Shown here in pieces: positions 44,821 through 56,455 of a DNA stretch of 64,000 nt. Positions within the stretch are counted from its first letter, which is position 1, and the number at the start of each line of letters is the position of its first letter. A program made the position numbers and the translations under genes. The notes beneath the pieces are model-generated. The model saw nothing but the letters and a program-made list of their open reading frames with translations. It had not been told where the DNA came from and searched no databases. Source of the DNA: Ursus arctos (lineage: Eukaryota > Chordata > Mammalia > Carnivora > Ursidae); NCBI RefSeq assembly GCF_023065955.2, contig NW_026622985.1:71289931-71353930 (forward strand), written 5' to 3'.

Positions 44821-46718
44821 GGTACGTTGGCTAAAAATTAGTCCAAAATATATATGAAGAATCAGTAAATACATGGCTGCATGAGGTCAAGGTGACTACC
44901 TATAACTATAAATTTTGAGTATGCACTTAGTATATAAGCATGGAAGTTTTAATGCATAATCTCAGAGACAGTGAGGAAAGCAGCTTAATGTTACCTCGCA
45001 TTTTATCAAAGAAATCTATATTAATGCAAGACAGGATAGAGAAGAAAGAAGAACAGAAAATATACTCAGTATCAAGACTAGAGAATTAATTAATTATCAC
45101 ATTTTTCAGTTTTCTCTTATCTTTCATAGAACTTAGTAAGGTAAAGCAAGAATACAAAAGTCAATGTTCTAAAGTTTTGACTTTTAATTTTTGTTTTTGT
45201 TTGCTTTATGATTACCTAGAGGATTGCCAGAATTCACAGTCTCCGTACTGTCAATGGTCTGTTGTAGACCACCCGTATCATGCCTATCTTTAAAAGAATC
45301 AAATTTGAAGACCAATGTAAGGCTAGTAAAAAAACAACCAAGCTCAAGAAATCTTGGGATATATATGGGATTGGGGAAATGTTAAGTTGCTTTTCATTTT
45401 CACTGAATGAAATAAACACATCTAACTCTTTGAAAGGTATTTGTGAAGGTAAGCTTGGAAAATATACCAGGGATGAATATTTTTGAAATGTAGTGTGTAT
45501 GTGGGTGTGAGAGAGAAAGAGTGAGAGAGAGTATCAATACTCATGGGACCCGTATTACACGTTACTGTTCTGTCCGTTACAGAAATGCTTCTTTGAATGT
45601 AGATTTGATTATCATCTGCAGTTATACAGTTAAAGTGTGGTCACTAAATTCATAATGCATTCAGGTACTTTTTAAAACATATTTTTAAATGAACAGATTT
45701 TTACTGGCAGACAGAAAAATTCGTGCTGGAATAATCATAGATTGTTGAATCTTTGAAGATGAAAAGCTTGAAAAGGAAAGAAAGGGCATTTAGGTATTAA
45801 ATGTGTAATTCCAGGCACATCAAACAACAAAATCTGGGGGAATCACAATACTCCTGGGTTTTTCTGACCCTTTCAGGCCCAGAAACTTTAATTTCAACAG
45901 CCTCAGGATGTTACTTTGCATGTTTTGGCAACTCGTTAAGGAAGATAAAAATCTTTTCTTCTGCACTGAACCCTTTATTTTAAAATCAAAACCTTTAGAC
46001 ATTGAAAGATGTAAAAAAAAGGATCCAAAATAGCCCCATATTTATTAAAATAGTACAGAACTTTAAAGTCTCAGATCACACATCACTAGCATGCCAATCG
46101 ATTGTTGGATTAATTTAGTATTAGTAGACAGTGAACAAATCAGCCCATTCTCTGGCCTACATTACTCCAAGTAGACCAACCACTCCAGTTTCTTTCCTCC
46201 CAAATCAACCACTTTTGATACAATTGTACAGTTGTGTCACTGCATAGCTTTAGGCTTCATTGTTTGCTTCCAGATTAGCCTGTCAAGCTGGAAAATTCTC
46301 TTGATAAAAAATTTAAAAGAAAAACAGTAAGTTATGAAACCTACTTATAAAAATTTAAGTTTCTCTTATATGCTCATAAGATTGTTATTTTAAAAATTAC
46401 ATGTATATGTTCATAGGAAAAAATGCAGAAACATTAAACTGTATGTTAAGTGTAGTTATTCTTAGCAGGTGGGATTGTAGGAAGTGTTTATTTTTTTCTT
46501 TGTGGTTTTAAAATTATTTCCTAGGTTTCCTACAAGTGCTACTTTTGCAAACAAGAGGAAAAAAAAAGCCAACCACTAAATATTATTTCAAAACTTTGGC
46601 ATCAAATATAAAAGCTCAAATTAAAAATGTTCAAATGACAATTGAAGTATCCTGTATGGATTCTTCCTTCTATCATAGACCTAACAGATGTGCTTAAATA
46701 ACTTGCACACTTATGAGG
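44821..46718. other. Unique AT-rich sequence
   Basis: No gene is recognised. A GA/GT-rich tract occupies 45492-45532. The stretch 46400-46570 may be the 3' end of an unnamed old repeat, because its 'agcaggtgggattgtaggaagtgtttattt' and 'acaagtgctacttttgcaa' phrases are familiar, but I cannot assign it. Confidence 0.35.
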
Positions 46719-46733
46719 AAGATATGATCTTCA

Positions 46734-46922
46734 TTTTTTTTTAAGATTTTATTTATTTGTCAGAGAGAGAGAGAGCACACAAGAAGGGGGAGTGGCAGGC
46801 AAGGGAGAAGCAGGCTCCCAGCTGAGCAAGGAGCCCAACGCGGGACTTGATCCCAGGACCATGGGAACATGACCTAAGCAGAAGGCAGATACTTAACCAA
46901 CTGAGCCACCCAGACATCCTGT
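46734..46922 (-). mobile_element. CAN-SINE
   Basis: Reversed SINE: tail 'ttttttttaagattttatttatttgtcag', GA body, 'gggacttgatcccaggaccatgggaacatgacc' and head 'accaactgagccacccag'. Perfect 15-bp target duplications aagatatgatcttca lie at 46719-46733 and 46923-46937. Confidence 0.97.
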
Positions 46923-46937
46923 AAGATATGATCTTCA

Positions 46938-47574
46938 ATACAAGGTATCTGGTTTTGCGTTTTGGAATGGAGGCTGTTAATAGTAAGATGACAAGGCTTT
47001 TCAAAGATGGCGTTCGCCACATCAAACTTTAAGCGTGAGGGCACCAAATCAGTGCAGCTGATGTAATATGATAAAAGGTGAAAGATAAGGGTAATGACGG
47101 CCCAGGCTGAACACATTCTATTTACCCCCCACCAATGGCCAGGCCCTTCCCACAAGCTGAACTGTGTCTCTCTATGAAGTGACTTCTCAATTCTGCTTCG
47201 GGGGGGCTGGCTTCAAAAAGGTAAAAAATCAAAAAGGTTTATTTTGCATAGTTCCAAGGGGGAGAGCTGGGACCAATGGAGCCAGATCTAAGTTTAGCTT
47301 AAGGAAGAATGCTATGAGAGGCATAGTCAAACTCTCTCTCCCCTGGGGGAGGAAGTAAGGTGTCTGTGAGGGCCTGGTCCAGTTGGGGCAGACTAAGGGA
47401 ATCTCTCCATCAAAATCGGTAACAGTGAAATCAAGAGACCATGAAGAACAGAGTCAAGTGGAACCAAATCTGGTAAGAAGAAGAGTGGAATTGTTCCAGT
47501 GGAATGATGAGAAGCAGTAATCAAGGTGGGGAATTAACTCAGGGATAGACAATGATGGTGATGACTTAGGATCA
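46938..47574. other. Unique sequence
   Basis: Nothing gene-like recognised. It includes a G7 tract near 47201. Confidence 0.35.
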
Positions 47575-47730
47575 AGATCAGCTACATAATTTGTGAAGAC
47601 TGGTGCAAAATGAAAATACAGAGTCACTTGTTAAAAATTTTTAAGAATTTCAAGATGGCACCAACAGAGTAGTAAGTCAAGTTGGAGGTCCTTGTAAGCA
47701 CAAGGCCCTATGAAGCTGGCCCTGCACAGG
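47575..47730 (+). repeat. Ancient mammalian interspersed repeat, family not named
   Basis: 'gactggtgcaaaatgaaaatacagagtcacttgttaaaaatttttaagaatttcaagatggc', followed by 'ggtccttgtaagcacaaggccctatgaagctggccctgc', is a recurrent dispersed pattern that I recognise but cannot name. Confidence 0.5.
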
Positions 47731-48399
47731 AGGAATGTTTCAACACCAGGAAAGGGGGGTGGTGTTCCTGGGCTTATCATCTTTCGGTGGTTTTCCCTTG
47801 CTACTTCATCCAGAAGTAGTGTGGAGACATGGGATGCATCAAATAACAAGGACAAGGAAGAGACAACTGTTCAAAATGGATTTGGAAAGTATGGTAACAG
47901 GAAATATTCAAACAGAGGCTGCATATCACAGAGAAAATTCAAGCATTGAGTGGGTATTTAGACTTGAGGAACTTCAAAACCCGTTGCAACTTAGCATCAA
48001 GAGTTCTATGCTAAGTTTGTGGGGCTTAAAATCATTTAAAAGTATTCTTCCAACTATGGGTTTTATAAAACCTGAGTTTTCCATGTATTCCCAATTCCAG
48101 TTATTCTCATTTTCTTAAGTATTATACTTGTCAGCCAGTTCTGTCTCAGAAGCGTAGATGTTCTAACACAGCATTCCTTGCTGACCCGCTTAGCCCAGTA
48201 GATAGATTTGTGATGGCCCTGGAGACCTTTCACACCAGTTCCTTCATCTCTCTACATAAGAAGTAGGAATAGCAGATTAGATTCTATTTCTATGTTCAAC
48301 TGAGGTCAAGTCTTCTTCCTGTTTCTTCTATATGAACACTTACAAAATGGCAGAGAACGAATTTTCCTAACTGCTCATCTCCTCATGGTAGAGTGTATA
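47731..48399. other. Unique sequence
   Basis: No gene recognised. A 127-codon plus-strand frame at 47735-48118 has no domain. Confidence 0.35.
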
Positions 48400-48865
48400 A
48401 ATCCTTCTCATTCCCCTTTCCTCCCTGCCTTTCTGTGTTCATGTTCTTGGTCATGTGAAGTTGCATTCCTTCCCACTACAAGCGGAATATATTTATCCCT
48501 TCTCATTGATGGTGAAATGTACTATATGGCTTATTTTGTCCATGGAACATGAATGGGAATAGTGCGCCAGCTCCAGATCTGGACCTGACCTTGTGTGTTT
48601 CCATTGACCTCTTCTTCACTTCTGTTAATGCCATGGGAACAGGCTCCAGGTAGCCCACTGGTCACGGGGATAGGGTGAAAGTCTTGTGGAGCAGACCTGG
48701 GCCCATGTTGTAGCTTGGGATTAAGCCCACTAAAGCCAAGCTTCAATCAGCTAAATTTAAAGCAATTTATAGGTCTATGAGCAAGAATAAATAATTACTA
48801 TTGTTTTAAGCCACTGGTTTATTTTGTAGCATTATTGTAACAACAACTGACTGACAGACTCCTTA
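48400..48865 (+). mobile_element. LTR-like ancient repeat (MaLR-type?)
   Basis: The 3' part 'gagcaagaataaataattactattgttttaagccactggtttattttgtagcattattgtaacaacaactgactgac' is the stereotyped end of several mammalian LTRs, with AATAAA near 48786 and 'gttttaagccact'. The upstream 'cttggtcatgtgaagttgcattcc' also recurs in such elements. The exact family and 5' end are uncertain. Confidence 0.5.
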
Positions 48866-48949
48866 ACTCCCTGACTCTTCCATACTTTTAATCAGTTAAA
48901 GGATGGTGAACATCAAACTCATTCATCAGCTGTGAAGAGTTTTGGAGTA

Positions 48950-49165
48950 AGTTCTGGAGTAGGTGGGCCTGGATTGACACAGCAGTCCACTTGCCCTCTT
49001 AAACTCAGAGCCTTCCTCTCCAGATGGGGGTAATAAGATACATAACTTCTTGTGGTTCTTATGGAGATGGAATGAGATAATATACCTCAAGTTTTCAGCA
49101 CAGTGTCTGATGTATACTTAGAACACAACAATTGTCCACTGTCATTGAGGTTAGCCTTGAGGAAA
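48950..49165 (+). repeat. MIR
   Basis: 'gcccctcttaaactcagagccttcctctccagatgggggtaataagatacataacttcttgtggttcttatggagatggaatgagataatatacc' and 'cacagtgtctgatgtatacttag' are MIR core and 3' end in sense orientation (first block begins with 'gccctctt' at 48993). Confidence 0.75.
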
Positions 49166-50384
49166 CACAGAATGGCCAAGCAAGTACATCTGGAGGGGAA
49201 TGGATATTTGAAATAGAAATCACCTCAAGAAACCTCAAACAATAACTGCGGCCACATCAAACACAATCAACAGGAATCAACGATGGGAAAAAAAATAATG
49301 TCAGGTGAGAAGGATTAAGGGAGAATACACGTCATATTTTCTGAAACGAGTACAGTGGTATCACTGCGACAGCAATAGCTAGATCCTGCAATCTACGGGA
49401 TTCACCGGAAGTGAGAGAGAAAAGGCAAACTTGCTCTAGGACCCATTATTATTTATCATGGCACAACAAGTAAAATGAACAGATGGCCAGTTATTTCTGC
49501 AACTGCAATAAATAAAGTGTTTTTATTGGGGGAGGGTGTGTTGAGATCAGCCGTCCTGCTTATATACTGCTGGGAAAGGCCAATGACAACTTTGGTTTCA
49601 TGGTACAGGTTAGGCACAACCAACACCTACAATCTGTTCCTGGTTCACATAAATACCGTAATTTTTCTTTTGCAATAATTTCTGTTACTGATTAATCAAG
49701 GGCATCTGTGCCTTAAACAATGGTTTGATTCTTTTGTCATTTTATCTTAATTGATTTTTTGACAGTTAAATGAGATACTGCATGTGAAAAAGAGTTTTGC
49801 AAAGTGTAAAAGGATGTACTTATTCACTGATTTTATTTAAGTTGAATTGTGCAAGCAACTAAACATGCTTATCTGTTCCTTTATGGCAAATTGTGAGCTG
49901 TCAAATCTGGGCTTAGAACTTGGTGACAAAACCAAGGAAAATGAGCAGCTGACGAGGGGGGTTGGGAGAGGGGGACTAGACTTTCCTTCCCAAACCAGTC
50001 CCTGAGGGGATAGAGGTAGGAGCAGGAGAACAGATGAAGGAAAAGTAAGCTTCAGGAGTGCTTGTTTTTCTCTCCCAGGCATGTTCCTGCCTGAAAGAGT
50101 GCCAACCGCCCCTTGATTTTAATTGAATAAAAACAAAACATAACTTGCTACTTGGACACCAAATGGTTCCTACTGTTTCTTCTGCAGTTTCCATTCCTCT
50201 TTGCAGGGCCCTAAGCTTTAAAACTGTCGTAGACATTCAGTCACCAACAAATGACCTAAGCTCAGGACACAGTGTTCCCTCACCTTCTCTGGCCCCTCAT
50301 AGATGGTGTGCAGTCCCCTGAGAAGGGGTCTGAGGAGGAAAATCACCTTGGAAGCTTTGTCCCCTTTTGTGGTGCCCCAAGGAG
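49166..50384. other. Unique sequence
   Basis: No gene or repeat recognised over 1.2 kb. Confidence 0.4.
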
Positions 50385-50595
50385 ATGAGGAAGTGTCAAA
50401 GGTGGGGCCACTGGTTCCACTTTATATCAGCTCTATGATCCTAGACAGTGCAGGTTTCTGATCCACTTAAAATGGGATAACAATGGTACTACTCTGTGGG
50501 GATGTTATGAGCATGAGTAAGGAAACTCGTGAGAAGACCGAGGCCCAGTGCTTGACTGATTGTGCTCACTTAGCATTAGCACCGTCAGAGGCACT
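50385..50595 (+). repeat. MIR
   Basis: 'tccactttatatcagctctatgatcctagacagtgcagg', 'cacttaaaatgggataacaatggtactactctgtggggatgttatgagcatgag' and 'gcccagtgcttgactgattgtgctcacttagcattagc' follow MIR from near the head to the 3' end. Confidence 0.65.
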
Positions 50596-50620
50596 GTGGT
50601 GAGGAAGAGAGCAGGGTGTC

Positions 50621-50655
50621 GGGGGGGGGGGGCAGAGGGGGTTGGGGGAGGTGGG
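50621..50655 (+). other. G-quadruplex-type motif
   Basis: G12, then loops of 4, 2 and 4 bases separating further G5, G5 and G3 runs. This meets the usual four-run, short-loop rule for a quadruplex on the plus strand. Confidence 0.85.
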
Positions 50656-50837
50656 AGAGATGGCAGAAATCATGGTGAGCTGCTGCAAACAAAGGACAAA
50701 GAACGATTTTTTTTAAAGATTAATTTAAACTAATTCATATTTTGTGAAAACCAAATATCTGATAGGTCTAAGTTCTTCTGTATTACTAAGGAAGCAAATG
50801 CTAAATAAACTAATAGTATGTAGAAGTTACAGGGAGA

Positions 50838-51021
50838 GGGGTGCCTGGGTGGCTCAGCCTTAGCTCAGGCCATGATCTCAGGTTCTGGGATGGAGCCCCA
50901 TGTTGTCGGGCTCCCTCCTCAGTGGGAAGTTTGTTTCTCCTTCTTCCTCTGCTCCCCACCCCCCACTCTTGCACGTGCTCTCTCTCTCTCAAATAAATAA
51001 GTAAATAAAATCTTTAAAAAA
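50838..51021 (+). mobile_element. CAN-SINE with a deletion in its tRNA-like head
   Basis: Sense SINE with head 'gggtgcctgggtggctcag' joined directly to 'ccttagctcaggccatgatctcagg'. The roughly 20 bases that normally lie between ('tcggttaagcgtctgcctt'-like) are largely missing. CT-rich body, 'aaataaataagtaaataaaatcttt' and A8 tail. Target duplications are aagttacagggaga (50824-50837) and aagttatagggaga (51022-51035). Confidence 0.96.
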
Positions 51022-51044
51022 AAGTTATAGGGAGAATGATTAAG

Positions 51045-51068
51045 AGGGGGGAAAGGGGGTAGGGGGGA
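51045..51068 (+). other. G-rich tract
   Basis: Three long G runs (6, 5 and 6) with 2-3-base spacers, immediately right of the SINE target duplication. Short of the four-run quadruplex rule unless a longer loop is allowed. Confidence 0.7.
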
Positions 51069-51070
51069 GA

Positions 51071-53200
51071 TACTATTTTTAAGGACAGGAGAAGAATGGA
51101 CCTAGTCTTATCTATTTGATAATATATTTCACTAGTCCTGTCTATTTGATAATGTAACCTAAACGCCAGGTTAACTTCACTGCATTGATTTAAAAGAGAC
51201 AAAATCTCCTTTTTAATATGTCAGCCCAGGGTACCTTTCTATCAATTCACAGATTTCAGTGATATTTTCCTGTAAGCTGCCATCTTGTACAACTGAGTTA
51301 CAGAAAACAGCATTTTCAAGTCCCTTCTAGAAAAACACTTGGCACAGATCCAAATAAAGCATTCTCAAATAATACTGCCAGTGACTTCGCTGTATGAAGC
51401 TTTATGAAGTAATTCTGACAAACTACGTCCTAGCATATCTGTGCAAATGACTTTCGAATATATTTAGGGCTACGGAGATTAGTTGGGCCCACAAAGCAAA
51501 TCAACTCCATCCCCACTCTTCATAAGAAAATCGGCGTCCGCCCCCCCACTGCCCCTGTATCTCTGGTGTCAGATTACTTGTGTCACATGCCAGAAAACAC
51601 ACAACCATCTAGCTTTGCCTTCTATTTTATCTTCTGCCCATATGGGCAAAGCCTTCAGGAATCGTGGAGAGGTGCCACACTGAAATGTGTTCATTAGCCT
51701 GCCCGCCTGGGGTGAGTTCTCTGGTGGTGCCCTGTCTTGCCACCGCAGGGATTTCTAAGACAATAGTGACACGCAGTGAAATCAGCTCCAGGCCAATGGC
51801 TTCCAGTTGCCCAAGCAAAGCATGAAGATTATTCAGGCTTGGGTCACAGCCCTGATCACTCTTCGCTTCCTCACCGAGTCAGAGGCAAAAGGCCAGCAAT
51901 GTCATCATCTCTTAGCCACAGCTCCAGCGTCTTGGGGACATAATTGTGTAGTACTCTATTTGGGAAATCTCTTCACGCCTGCTGTGAAAATATGCCTCTT
52001 TTTTCTGCCAAAAATATGTGTTCAAGCCTTTCTAAAGTAGAGTTAAGGATTACAAAGTTTCTTTCCTAAGCACCTTTTATCCTTTAGACCACTCTTTTGA
52101 ACTAGAGGATAAATTCGAAACAGGATAAAGAAGGAGGCAGATAAAATAGAAACAGGAAAGATATCAGGAATTTGGCAGCCAAATAAGCAGGGCTCAAATG
52201 TAATTTTAAACATCTTGATCTTAGATGTTAGGTGCAAAATACATTATCTGGCTTTTTTCCTTCTTTTTCAAAATGTAGCTCTCTCTGGTAGGACATAATC
52301 TTTGCCTGGGTTATTTCATGGGGGGGAAATCTCCATAGAGCCAGCTTAGAAATAGAATGTGTGGGCAGGAGGGGAGAAAACCAGAAATAAGGCCCCAAGG
52401 ATGAATCTACGGGTCTTCTGGCCTGCCTGGTTCATGGCATATCTATTGTGTTATATGCAGTTACTGTACCAAGAGATTTGTAGATAACCGTTAATGATCT
52501 CATGCATTTACCTATGATAGACTATGCTTAGATTTAAATGGAACAAAACAAGACAACTAGCTGTGGCTCAGTCATAGCAAAAGACTTAGGAAAGTTCTTC
52601 CTAGAGTGATCCTGGGCATTTCAGCAAGTTTGATTTGTAAAACGCCTCCTAAGTTGACCAAGTACGTGGTGACCAAAGCAGGGGTGACTTCTGTAGTCAG
52701 AGCCCAGCATATATGATGAGATATATCAATTCACTCCCAAACCTGGAAATTACAATGAATATGTTTATCCTGAAGTGGACAGGAAGCCTTGGTGACAGCC
52801 AAGAGGTTGAATTCAACCTAAAAATGTATTTTGTTCAGCCTGTACCCTGTTAGACATTTTTTCAGAGAAGCATTTTATAATTGGGAGAGTGTACACAAAA
52901 ATCTGTATTTGTGGTTTCTCCTGAATATTGGTCAATCTTGATGCTACAGTCCCACATGGAAACCTTAGAAAGAATACATTCTTTTGGTATGTCACAGTGC
53001 TCGCTGTTTTCTATGCCATTACAGTTAGTCCAAAGCATTCGTTTTTGTCACCTACAGGGTCCTGGCAGAATTTGAATTTATGACTTCTAATACAAACGAC
53101 CCATAAATAGACTAAAAACTAACTTCTCAGTAAGTTATTGTATAGATAGTGTGAATTATTTTCTGCATTTCTTAGCGGTATAACAGCCACACGAAGTGTG
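51071..53200. other. Repeat-poor sequence, no gene recognised
   Basis: About 2.1 kb with nothing I can assign. A C8 tract lies near 51541. Confidence 0.4.
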
Positions 53201-53201
53201 T

Positions 53202-53203
<2 letters not shown>

Positions 53204-53241
<38 letters not shown>
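53204..53241. repeat. (AC)19 microsatellite
   Basis: A pure AC tract of 38 bases. Confidence 0.98.
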
Positions 53242-53284
53242 CATAGTTAAAAGGGCACTAAAATGAGAACTAAAAGATATGTTT

Positions 53285-53424
53285 TTCTTTCAGTCCTGGC
53301 TCTGTCAGTAAACCAGTTGCATGACTTGGATAATTTTCTGTATTATTTCTAGGCCTGAAAGGCTCATCTGTAAAATGAACCTAGAGAGCATCCCAGCCTC
53401 CCTCCTAATCTAATACTCTCTGCT
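53285..53424 (+). repeat. MIR fragment
   Basis: 'cagtcctggctctgtcagtaaaccagttgcatgacttggataattttctg' and 'aggctcatctgtaaaatgaacctagagagcatcccagcctccctcc' are the MIR head-to-core blocks in sense orientation. Confidence 0.7.
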
Positions 53425-53436
53425 CCCCCCCCCCCC
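53425..53436. repeat. C12 homopolymer
   Basis: Twelve C bases directly after the MIR fragment. Confidence 0.95.
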
Positions 53437-53869
53437 GAATTATTTAGGAAAATTTATTTTGGGACTTCAGGGATCCAGTCTGATTTCCTTTATGATTAAA
53501 ATTCATGGGATTAGAGAAATAACCTAAAAACAAAATTAGGGTGCAGCCCTTTCATTTTATATATAGGAAAAATAGATGCTTGGAGAGATCACTTAAATAA
53601 ATACCAAAAAAATATGTGGTAAATGCAAACAGAGATGTTCAAAATGCTATGTCAATGCAGAGAAGCAAGCAGCCATTATCTATTTTGTTAAAAGCATCTC
53701 CTTTCTTCTGCCTACTATTTTACCTGTGGGAGGACATTCTAAGAGCCACAGGGCTGGGAGGAGATTTAAAAGTGACCCCATCCAGACCCAAGACCCAATA
53801 ATGCAATCTGGAATTTAGAGTGACAGGTTTAAAATTACTACTTCCCGAACTTTTACGGTACTGACTCGT
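53437..53869. other. Unique sequence
   Basis: Nothing recognised. Confidence 0.4.
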
Positions 53870-54025
53870 ATTATTTGGGTCTGTGTCTTTCTTCCCTGCT
53901 AGACAGTAGTGAGTCTTTCAGAGTAAGCACCTCTCATCTTTTTATTTCCATCCCCATTTCACATTCCTAGCATGGTGCATTGCACAAACTAAGTATTCAG
54001 TAAATGCTTGCTAAATCCAAAGGGA
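53870..54025 (+). repeat. L2 3' end
   Basis: 'tctttcttccctgctagacagtagtgag', then 'cacattcctagcatggtgcattgcacaaactaagtattcagtaaatgcttgctaaat' is the L2 3' block. Confidence 0.7.
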
Positions 54026-54194
54026 AACTTCCAGATCTATAAACCATAGAGAGATTTTTTCAATTGGAACAAAAAATTAATAGCATGATACCATAAATGG
54101 GCTTGATAACCAACAGCAGATTAGCTATGCCTGAGTGATACCTCTTATTCCTCTGCTGTCCATCTACTATATGCAAAATAGATACCAAATGCTT

Positions 54195-54312
54195 TAGGGC
54201 AAACCTTCCCAAACCTGGTGATCATCAGCATTACCTGAAGAGGTTTTAAAAATGCCGACTTGGAAACTATAACCCCAGAGATTCTGATATAATGTATCTA
54301 GTCTTTCAGTCT
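54195..54312 (+). mobile_element. MER5-type fragment
   Basis: 'aaccttcccaaacctggtgatcatcagcattacctgaagaggttttaaaaatgccgacttgg' and 'ccagagattctgatataatgtatctag' are MER5-type blocks in order. Confidence 0.65.
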
Positions 54313-55024
54313 CTATGTGTGTTTTAAGTTTTAAGTCTAATCATTGGTCGGCTTTGGGAAATACGTAAGCAATATACAAGCAAAGACTATAACTGCGGAT
54401 TATGTACTTCATTTAAGTTTGTGATCTAAATTTCAGGACCTTAGTTTCTTCTTAATCTAAAATCAACCATAAATTTCTTAGTGTCTATGAAGTTTAGAAC
54501 AAATGAGTAAAAAACAGAAGAAAATTAAATTACACTAAATGTTAAATGTCATCTATCTCTGTAGCTAGCAATAAACTACCATTTCTTTTCTTATCAAGGT
54601 AATTCAGGAATATTAGTAATAGTAATTGAAGAGGACTGCTTCCTTATCTCTTGACAAAAAAATACTCAATTACCATGGTAACCACTGAGATGGGACAAGA
54701 TTTCTCTTAGAGGCAGAGAATAGAACCAAGCATCAGTTGGGGGAGAGGAGTCCTAACTACCCACAAGTGATACTTTTAGCTATATTTGCATAAACTTAGG
54801 TCATTTTAGCTAAGACTTCTAAATTAAGAAATTTTGAACACTTGTCATAGTAGCTTCCCACATTGACTACCCATATGTGGGTTTTGTGTATTCATATTAG
54901 TGGATCTGAATATTTTTATTAAATTACCTAGTCAAGAAAAATCAAACCAGTTTTAGCATGTAAAACCAAAAAAAAGGGAATGAAAGCTGATGAAATACTC
55001 TTTCTTTATAATACTGATAATCAT
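54313..55024. other. Unique AT-rich sequence
   Basis: No gene or repeat recognised. Confidence 0.4.
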
Positions 55025-55240
55025 AAGGACGACTTCCATTTACTGAGGACTCACTACACCAAAGACTTTCTATATATTGTGTCATTCTTTCTTTACTGCA
55101 GCACCACAAAGTAAGTATTATTTTCATATCTTACAGAAGAGGAAATTTAATTTCATAGGGTTAAATATGTTTATCCACCATCACACAGCTAGCAAATAGT
55201 AAAGATGAAATCATTCTGACTTGAGAATCTTGTCCTCCAA
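55025..55240 (-). repeat. MIR
   Basis: Near-complete reversed MIR: 'ttccatttactgaggactcactacaccaaagactttctatatattgtgtcattc', 'gtaagtattattttcatatcttacagaagaggaaattt', 'ccaccatcacacagctagcaaatagtaaagatgaaa' and a head relic. Confidence 0.8.
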
Positions 55241-55439
55241 AATAAAAACATAACTTATATCACATAGACAGGAACTGTAGCCTTCCTAGCCCATTATTCT
55301 CTCTCAAAGGACACCAGAATCTCTTTGTGAAAAAAGATGCACAGTACTGCATTGCCCTCAAAGGTTAGCAATACACAATCTTGTCAGTCCTTGAACTGAT
55401 TCTCGAATATCTTTAATTTATTGATATTTTGCAGCAGCT

Positions 55440-55850
55440 ATGCAGTCATGCAACAAACATTATTATACAATTACCAAGACTCAGGCACTATATTTGTTAC
55501 TGAAGATGCAAAGGCATAAGACAGCATAAGACAGTTCATAATCTAGTAACAGAGAAGTAAATCAATAATGTCAATATAATATGTAGGAGTTGCACAAAAG
55601 AAAAGTGTTTGCAAAGGCGGGGATAGTCAGGGAAGCCATCACATCAACACTTTGAACTGGATCTGGTAGTGAGTAGGATTGGCAGGTGGATAGGAGAATG
55701 ACACGTTAAGCTGTGGGAACCACACTTATGCAAGAATGCAGTCATGGAATGGCTTGATGTTGGGAGTCTGTTGGGTTGAAGTTTAGTTGGCAACAGGAGG
55801 AGAGGGAAGAATGAGATTGTAGAACTAGGTGGCAGCTAGGGGCTTATACA
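55440..55850 (-). repeat. L2 3' region
   Basis: 'catgcaacaaacattattatacaattaccaagactcaggcactatatttgttactgaagatgcaaag', 'gttcataatctagtaacagag' and 'cagggaagccatcacatcaacactttgaactggatctggtag' are reversed L2 3' end and body. Confidence 0.7.
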
Positions 55851-55864
55851 CTACTATTATTACA

Positions 55865-56075
55865 CTCACTCTTTACTTACTCAACACTACGTGCCCGGCA
55901 CTGTCTGAAGTACTTTACATACATTATTTCATGAGGAAGATCACAGTTGAAGAAATTACAAGTCAGATAGATGAATGATTTGCCTAGATCATGGAGCTTG
56001 GATAAGGGTAGAATTTGAGCTCAGATTTGATTTGTCTCCAAGAATGCATTCCTCTTCCATCTACCACACATAGGT
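55865..56075 (-). repeat. MIR inserted in or beside L2
   Basis: 'ctcaacactacgtgcccggcactgtctgaagtactttacatacattatttcatgaggaag', 'agttgaagaaattacaag', 'atttgcctagatcatggagcttggataagggtagaatttgagctcagatttg' and a head relic to 'ctaccaca'. L2 sequence appears on both sides (55440-55850 and 56150-56276). Confidence 0.75.
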
Positions 56076-56149
56076 GTTTGGAGATCATTCCCCCATAAGC
56101 AATGAGGAGCTGCTCGAGAATTTCTAACTACCATGTAATATGCAGTACA

Positions 56150-56276
56150 ATGAAATTTGAATTTTGGAAGAATATCTCTGGCAGCAATATAGAGAATGAA
56201 CTGAGAGTGACACAGGACTAGAAGACCAATTAGAAATTATTACAAGGGTCCAAGTGAAAAAAAATGAGACCCTAGG
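56150..56276 (-). repeat. L2 fragment
   Basis: 'gaagaatatctctggcagcaatatagagaatgaactgag' and 'ggactagaagaccaattagaaattattacaagggtccaagtgaaa' match the reversed L2 block 'gatcactctggctgctgtgtggagaatgga...gggagaccagttaggaggctattgcagtagtccaggcgag'. Confidence 0.7.
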
Positions 56277-56455
56277 TCAGTGGGTCTCATAATTGACTAT
56301 CTAATGGGAAGATTTTAAAAATATATAATGCCTGGGTCCCACACTCAGAGATCCTATTTTAATTGGTCCCAGATGTGCCATGAGCAATGACATTTTTAAG
56401 GCTCTCCAGATGATTCTATTACGCAGTCAGAGTTGACAACCATTGACCTTGGCCA
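56277..56455 (+). mobile_element. MER5-type hAT MITE
   Basis: Begins 'ggtcagtgggtctcataattgac', contains 'atgcctgggtcccacactcagagatcctattttaattggtcccag' and ends 'ctccagatgattctattacgcagtcagagttgacaaccattgac'. Both ends are present, so it is close to full length. It directly follows the L2. Confidence 0.75.

Noticed and set aside
47735..48118. 127-codon plus-strand frame
   Set aside because: No domain, and a second long frame in another phase covers the same bases, as expected by chance.
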